Assembly (NCBI RefSeq): GCF_020907985.1
Contig: NZ_JAJJPA010000009.1
Coordinates: 142,144-206,143, forward strand
Reading direction: 5' to 3'
Length of the DNA: 64,000 nt
DNA from: Kitasatospora humi
GTDB lineage: Bacteria; Actinomycetota; Actinomycetes; Streptomycetales; Streptomycetaceae
In this document: one piece after another, positions 60,501-64,000 of the stretch
Layout of the letters: each line of letters starts with the position of its first letter
Numbering within the stretch: position 1 is the first letter of the stretch
Notes under the pieces: generated by a model
Told to the model about the DNA's origin: nothing
The model's database searches: none
Seen by the model: the letters and a program-made list of their open reading frames with translations, nothing else
Program-made: the position numbers and the translations under genes

Positions 60501-61059
60501 CCGGCAGGCAGTGCCCCACCGCCTCCAGCCGCACCGCCGGCCCGAACACCTCCAGCCACGGCACCAGCAGTTGCTCGGCCACATCAGCCCGGCCCCGGCC
60601 CAGCGCCCGCACCGGCTCGCTCACCGGGCCCAGCAGCACCAGCAGGCCGTCGCCCCCGTGCTCACACAACTGCTCCCACGTCAGCACCGGCCGGCCCGGG
60701 ACGGTGTGCGCGGCGGACACCAGTTGGCACAGCCGCGCCCAGCCGGCCGCGCTCCTGGCGAGCAGGGTGATGCGCAGGGGGTGCTCGGTGCCGTGGGCGC
60801 CGCCGTGCGCCGTGGTTCGCAGGGGCGGCCCGGCGGGCTCGGGGGCGACCGGTTCGACCGCCAGGTCCACGCCCAGGATCGGCCGCACCCCGGCCCGGCG
60901 GCACGCGCGCAGGAAGCGCGAGGTGCCCATGACGGTGTCCCGGTCGGTCAGTGCGAGAGTGGCGATGCCGCGCTCGGCTGCCCGGCGGGCCAGCTGGGCC
61001 GGCCGGCTGGCGCCGTAGCGCTCGCTGAAGGCGGAGGCCACGTGCAGCTGCGCGAACAC
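57595..61059 (-). CDS. DNA polymerase III alpha subunit, DnaE2/ImuC-like
   Basis: GTG 61059 (GGGAGG nine bases upstream) is preferred to GTG 61098, which overlaps its own ribosome site. The palm aspartates are kept: MPDIDLD and, later, GLIKLDILG. Fingers and tau-binding regions follow (ISLFRPGPV, YGVTIWHEQIIGI, FGAYGFCRAHATAFA), then an OB-fold (TTVLVAGV..IIFVTLDG). The N-terminal PHP domain is degenerate: LHVASAF and TDRDT replace H-x-H and TDHD, so the zinc/proofreading site is probably lost. At 1154 residues it resembles the error-prone DnaE2 branch. ImuA'/ImuB partners are not in the window. Confidence 0.93.
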   Translation of the reverse strand: MFAQLHVASAFSERYGASRPAQLARRAAERGIATLALTDRDTVMGTSRFLRACRRAGVRPILGVDLAVEPVAPEPAGPPLRTTAHGGAHGTEHPLRITLLARSAAGWARLCQLVSAAHTVPGRPVLTWEQLCEHGGDGLLVLLGPVSEPVRALGRGRADVAEQLLVPWLEVFGPAVRLEAVGHCLPGEGPGSLRLAARTLALGDRVRVPVVLTGAVRYADADQHRVADVLDAARLLRPIDRRVLDRGERWLKDGALMRQAAERIAAAGHGRDRAVRLLADTVAAADACTLQPHRDLGLGRPHLPEPHLVGAASGPGGAARALRERCEAGLVRRGLDHDPGARARLDQELAVISRTGYDTYFLVVDQVVRDIRAMGLRVAARGSGAGSMVNHVLGIAAANPLEHGLLFERFLTERRTDMPDIDLDVEAHRRLDVYRRVIERFGTSRVAITGMPETYRARQALRTVGLALGIDPDETDEIAKSFPHIPAAGIRQGLRELPELRPLAARAHRYGALWELAEALDGLVAGVAQHPCGVIITDGALLDRLPVQPTPTGDFPMVQADKYGVELDRDGEVGDGFGLIKLDILGVRMQSAMSHAVREVARTTGAVIDLDDPHQVPPDDPFAFLMIQAADTIGMYQLESPGQQDLISRLRPRDLKDVIADISLFRPGPVAGGMPAQYIAARHGHAPAYPHPDLEPVLADTYGVTIWHEQIIGILAVMTGCDLALAEEARRSLGDPVRLEKIKAWFHREAGRRGYDRRTREAVWGIVNSFGAYGFCRAHATAFAVPALQSAYLKAHHPAAQYAGLLEHDPGMWPPRVIVADARRHQVPILPVDVNRSDAHYRVEEHHGVWGVRMALSAVHGITAEETARLVAGQPYTSLSDLWERAHPSRPLAERLISIGALDTVAGPLNRHDLLLQAARLHREQRNRRALTGQLPLDSAADSAAGAGGAVPSGLPEMTEAEKVSAELRILGMDVTSHLMEHHLKLLHELGTVDAHRLGGLAPGTTVLVAGVRASTQTPPIASGTRIIFVTLDGVDGLVDLAFFEDSHPACARTIFHSGLLLVRGTVTRRGPRTSITGTACWDLAELAELRRDQGLDAVTARLAQPLPHPAGATVRPETMPTGARRHPWADLQTPGERAPSPRRLTHTSPGSAG

Positions 61060-61235
61060 CGTCTGCCACCTCCCGGGCGCTTGCCCCCCTTGCGCCACTC
61101 CTGTCGACCCTCACCTCAACCTTCACGGTAGATCCTTCGAACCGATGAGCGTGATCGATCGGGATGCACCGAGTTCCTTGCGGGGCGGACCGCCCACCGC
61201 AGGCCTGCGAGTGCCGGACGGCATAGGCTGACCGG

Positions 61236-61670
61236 GTGGCCCTGGTCCGGATCGAGCGCTCGTCGCGATTGCCCGTCGGCGAGGCGTGGCGTCGCCTCAC
61301 CGACTGGGGACGGCACGCGCAGCGGGTGCCGTTCACGGGGATCACCGTGACCACACCGCCGCCGACGGGAGTGGGCACGCTCTTCGTGGCGCGTACGGGC
61401 CTGGGCCGGGTGTACTTCGACGACCCGATGGAGGTCGTCCACTGGCAGCCCCCGGCGGCGGACCGTGCGGGGCACTGCCGACTGGAGAAGCAGGGATCCG
61501 CCGTCGCGGGCTGGGCGGAGATCGAGGCGCGCCCGCAGGGAGCCGGATCGTCCGTCGTGTGGTGCGAGGAGATCTGGCTGCGGAAGTTGCCCCGTGCGGT
61601 GGATCCGCTGACGTTCCTCGGCGCCCGGCTGCTCTTCGGCCGGGTCGTCACCGGCCTGTTGAACGGATGA
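61236..61670 (+). CDS. SRPBCC-fold (polyketide cyclase/START-like) protein
   Basis: GTG 61236 starts a 144-residue protein with the SRPBCC pattern: VRIERSSRLPVGEAWRRLTDWGRHAQRVP, an alternating strand region and an amphipathic C-terminal helix. The fold binds hydrophobic ligands; there is no catalytic signature. Its stop overlaps the next start (ATGA), so the two proteins are made together. It is divergent from the polymerase gene. Function unknown. Confidence 0.85.
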   Translation: MALVRIERSSRLPVGEAWRRLTDWGRHAQRVPFTGITVTTPPPTGVGTLFVARTGLGRVYFDDPMEVVHWQPPAADRAGHCRLEKQGSAVAGWAEIEARPQGAGSSVVWCEEIWLRKLPRAVDPLTFLGARLLFGRVVTGLLNG

Positions 61671-62446
61671 GCCCGCCGTCGCCGAGCCGCCGCAGCCACG
61701 GCTGGACCGAGCAGCGGCACGGGCGCACCGTCACCCCGGCGGCAGCGCGCGACGACCGGATGGGACGCGGCGTGAGGCAGACACCGAGCGTGCGGCCGGG
61801 GTGGCGCACCTTCGGAGTGCTCCGTCCCCGAGCCGTCCGCCGGTACGTGCGACTGCGCTTCGAGGGCTCGATCGCCGGTTTCGGGACCTCCTGCGGCACT
61901 CGCGTGGTGCTCGGTCACTGGGTGCGGTCGCCGTTCGGGCCGTTCAGCGACGTGATGCTGGAACGGCCGGACGGGAAACGCCTGCTCCTGGCTCCCACCC
62001 GGGAGGTCGCCGACTTCATCGCCGGCACCTACCGGTTCGAGGAGGTGCGGGTGGCACCGGTCGTGGTCGACGTCGTGGGCCACGACTGGACCATCGGCGC
62101 TCCGGAGTTGGACGTGCGCTTCACCGTCGGCCGGCGGGGTCCGCTCGGGCTGCTGCTGCGCGCCGTGCCCAGCCGGCTCGCGACTCGCCCGCTCTGGTGC
62201 GCCCTGACGGACGTTCCCGCCCGTCTGCTGCCGGGCGTGCGAGCGTGCGGGCGTACCGGCGGGGGCCGGCGGGAGTGGTACGGCGCGCAGGACCTCCGTC
62301 CGATCACCGCGGCCACGGCCGTCTTCGAGGGGCGGGACCTGGGGCTGCTCCGGCCGGTGGACCCTGCGGTGCGCTTCGGGTTCGGTTCCACGCCCCGCAG
62401 CCCCGCCATCGTGCGGATCGTCACCACGGTGCAGATGAACGTCTGA
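61667..62446 (+). CDS. Hypothetical protein coupled to the SRPBCC gene
   Basis: ATG 61667 overlaps the SRPBCC stop; ATG 61760 is an alternative start that would skip a low-complexity, Arg-rich leader. The core reads VRLRFEGSIAGFGTSCGTRVVLGHW, DVMLERPDGKRLLLAP and FIAGTYRFEEV, which looks like a beta-rich domain of about 190 residues. It ends VRIVTTVQMNV. I do not recognise the family. Coupling with a ligand-binding fold suggests a joint function. A hairpin terminator lies ~120 bp downstream. Confidence 0.78.
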   Translation: MSPPSPSRRSHGWTEQRHGRTVTPAAARDDRMGRGVRQTPSVRPGWRTFGVLRPRAVRRYVRLRFEGSIAGFGTSCGTRVVLGHWVRSPFGPFSDVMLERPDGKRLLLAPTREVADFIAGTYRFEEVRVAPVVVDVVGHDWTIGAPELDVRFTVGRRGPLGLLLRAVPSRLATRPLWCALTDVPARLLPGVRACGRTGGGRREWYGAQDLRPITAATAVFEGRDLGLLRPVDPAVRFGFGSTPRSPAIVRIVTTVQMNV

Positions 62447-62568
62447 CGCTGGATGGCTCGGCTCACGGAGCGGTCCCACGGGTTCGTCCCGGGAGGTCGG
62501 CCCTCGGAGACGTCCCACGGGGTCGTCCCACGGGTCGTCCTCGGACAGGACCACGGGGCGCGGCACCC

Positions 62569-62592
62569 GGGGTGGCCCGCACCGGCCACCCC
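62569..62592. terminator. Bidirectional hairpin terminator
   Basis: GGGGTGGCC (62569-62577) pairs with GGCCACCCC (62584-62592) across a 6-nt loop, between the convergent hypothetical and CAP-domain genes. A series of GTCCCACGGG-x-TCGTCC repeats lies just upstream (62475-62545). Confidence 0.75.
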
Positions 62593-62682
62593 GCCGCCTG
62601 CACCGCCTGTCGGCTGTCAGCACCCGTGCCCTCGCCCGGCCCGAACCGGCGGCGGTTCCGCCGACCCGCGTGCAGCGTCGAC

Positions 62683-63657
62683 TCAGTCCGAGAAGTCCTG
62701 GGTCATCCACACCGTGCCCGATGAGTCGCGCAGCAGCTCTATCCCGATGTGGTGGAAGGCCGGGTTGAGGATGTTGCGGCGGTGGCCGTCGTTGGGCGGT
62801 TGTTCGGCGAGCATGTCGTTGGTGAGGCCGACCGCCATGGCGGCCATCGCGTCGGTCGTGTCGTCCGTCGGCCCGCCGTCGCCGATGTTCTCGCCCGCCG
62901 TGCCCCACTGCACCCCGCCGGCGTGCTCGCGGTCGCCGAAGGCGGCCTCGCCCGGGCACTGGTGCTGCAGGCCGCAGCCGGCGGCCATGGTGCGGTTGTG
63001 CGCGTTCGCGCTGGTCTGCAAGCCGGCGAGGATCTGCAGCGGAGCGACGCCCTGGGCGGCGCGCGCCTGGTTGATCAGTACGAGCACCTGGTTCGCCGCC
63101 GCGTCCAGGTCGGTGCCCGAGCCGGAGTCGATGGTGGCCGACGGAGCCGCCTGCGTCGGCGAGGGAACCGCGGGCGGGCTGCTCGGGGACGCCACGGCCG
63201 TGCCGGACCGCTGTACCGGGATGGTGCCGGCGGACACGCCGGGCAGCCGGGTCGGTCCGGTGGACTGCGGGGCGGGCGCGGTCAACCGCGCGGCCGACTG
63301 GCTCGGCGTCCCCGGTGCGGTGCCGGCAGGTGTGGTGCCGGCAGTTGCGGCGCCGGTGGGCGCGGCGCTGGTCGGCGGTGCGCTGGTCGGCGTATCGCTC
63401 GTCGGCAGCGGCGGCTCCGGCGCGGCCGCCGCCCTGCCGTCCTGCGAGCTGGGGGAGAACAACGCCTTGCCTCCGAGCACCGCGGTGGTCGCGGTCGCCG
63501 CCACCGCGACCACCGCGAGCAGGGGCTTGGCGGCGGACCGGGACCTGGCCCGGTGCCGGCCGTTGTCGGCCCGCCGGTGCGACCCGCCGCCCGCCCGCCG
63601 CGTGGCCGGGCTCGGCACCGATCGGTCCGTCAGCTCCTCGGTCGCGTACTGCGTCAT
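62683..63657 (-). CDS. Exported CAP/SCP-domain protein
   Basis: ATG 63657 follows GGAGG. After a basic cytosolic leader, a TM/signal helix (LLAVVAVAATATTAVLGG, ~45-63) is followed by a ~130-residue Pro/Thr/Ala/Ser linker. The CAP domain (~200-322) has VLVLINQARAAQGVAPL, AHNRTMAAG, GENIGDG and GHRRNILNPAFHHIGIEL, with the His and Glu residues of the CAP cavity. It probably spans the wall on its linker. The biochemical role is unknown. Confidence 0.92.
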   Translation of the reverse strand: MTQYATEELTDRSVPSPATRRAGGGSHRRADNGRHRARSRSAAKPLLAVVAVAATATTAVLGGKALFSPSSQDGRAAAAPEPPLPTSDTPTSAPPTSAAPTGAATAGTTPAGTAPGTPSQSAARLTAPAPQSTGPTRLPGVSAGTIPVQRSGTAVASPSSPPAVPSPTQAAPSATIDSGSGTDLDAAANQVLVLINQARAAQGVAPLQILAGLQTSANAHNRTMAAGCGLQHQCPGEAAFGDREHAGGVQWGTAGENIGDGGPTDDTTDAMAAMAVGLTNDMLAEQPPNDGHRRNILNPAFHHIGIELLRDSSGTVWMTQDFSD

Positions 63658-64000
63658 CTGCTCTCCTCCACTCGGCTGTCCTTCGAGACAGGAGACGCCC
63701 GTGCGAGCGGTGGATAACGAAAAATCGCGCGAATGTTCAGGGAAGCTGCCGGCGGTGACGGTGCAGCCGAGAGGGCCGGTCCGTCCCCGGCGGTCCGCTC
63801 GGGGACGGGAGCGCGCCGGCTTCGCTGAAGAGCCCGGCAAACGGGAGACGCCCGGGGAGGCCGTTCCGAACCGTGGAGGTGGCGCCGACGCGGCGACAGG
63901 AGACGGGAGCGATGGGCGCAGCAGCGCCCGAGCGCGCGGCGCGCCGGCGCACCAGCCGCGAAGTGGCCGTGAGCGGTTTATGGCCCGGGGGTGTCTTCCC
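63658..64000. other. 343-bp terminal region, no supported gene
   Basis: It contains the upstream region of the CAP gene, with an AT-rich patch at 63712-63735 (GATAACGAAAAATCG) that probably holds its promoter. The remaining short open frames are Arg-rich with no conserved features. Confidence 0.55.

Noticed and set aside
62475..62545. GTCCCACGGG-x-TCGTCC direct repeats
   Set aside because: Three short imperfect copies next to a terminator; too little to call an element or regulatory site.

Overview
The window is very GC-rich actinomycete chromosome, almost certainly from the Streptomyces/Kitasatospora group. The evidence is the strong third-position G+C, GTG/TTG starts, and families typical of that group: a DUF6328 membrane protein, SpoIIE-type phosphatases with RsbW kinases, a SigB/F-type sigma factor, a bL37-like ribosomal mini-protein and several secreted hydrolases. 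It looks like an accessory or arm-like region, because three unrelated biosynthetic genes, sugar and regulatory loci and two decayed genes sit side by side.

Layout. 1-6417 (minus, running off the left edge): a PUFA-synthase-type iterative PKS with two tandem PfaD/nitronate-monooxygenase domains, then KS, AT, ACP and the start of a KR. 6985-12799: secreted GH5 glycosidase, a beta-lactamase-like protein, a small membrane protein, and an SGNH esterase with its TetR regulator and a 19-bp palindromic operator. 12976-22081: stress and partner-switching block with Hsp20, a SigB/F-family sigma factor, a STAS antagonist, a large HAMP-array hybrid kinase, a divergent STAS protein, an RsbW kinase and a convergent ANTAR-GAF-PAS-PP2C phosphatase. 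22304-28503: a three-gene operon of small proteins, an alpha/beta hydrolase, an NAD epimerase, a leaderless HTH / Clp-N / serine-hydrolase operon under a large palindrome, and a frameshifted glycosyltransferase. 28979-31402: PAS-GAF-PP2C-RsbW fusion whose phosphatase active site is eroded.

31421-36829: a sugar-uptake locus (ROK repressor, Gfo/Idh/MocA dehydrogenase, and ABC binding protein, permease and ATPase with a clear promoter). 37200-38967: a decayed esterase, a 26-residue bL37-like ribosomal protein, a CsoR-type operator before a Cys-rich mini-protein, a 23-bp perfect hairpin and a small Cys-containing exported protein. 39170-41265: a cyclodipeptide synthase facing an MFS exporter. 41323-45060: isochorismatase fold, sirtuin, small protein, and SGNH lipase with a lectin tail. 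45237-52200: an indigoidine-synthetase-type NRPS (A-Ox-PCP-TE), a DUF5519 gene sharing a composite promoter motif with it, and an extra MurE. 52333-63657: multicopper oxidase, a second beta-lactamase-like protein, a lipoprotein, a SUKH protein, a DnaE-type polymerase, a coupled SRPBCC/hypothetical pair and a CAP-domain protein.

The best candidates for less-described biology are the paired NMO domains of the PKS, the composite motif shared by the NRPS and the DUF5519 gene, the operator-covered leaderless HTH/Clp-N operon, the pseudo-phosphatase/kinase fusion, and the CsoR-box/Cys-rich mini-protein/hairpin segment. All reading is by eye from the sequence; no database search was run.
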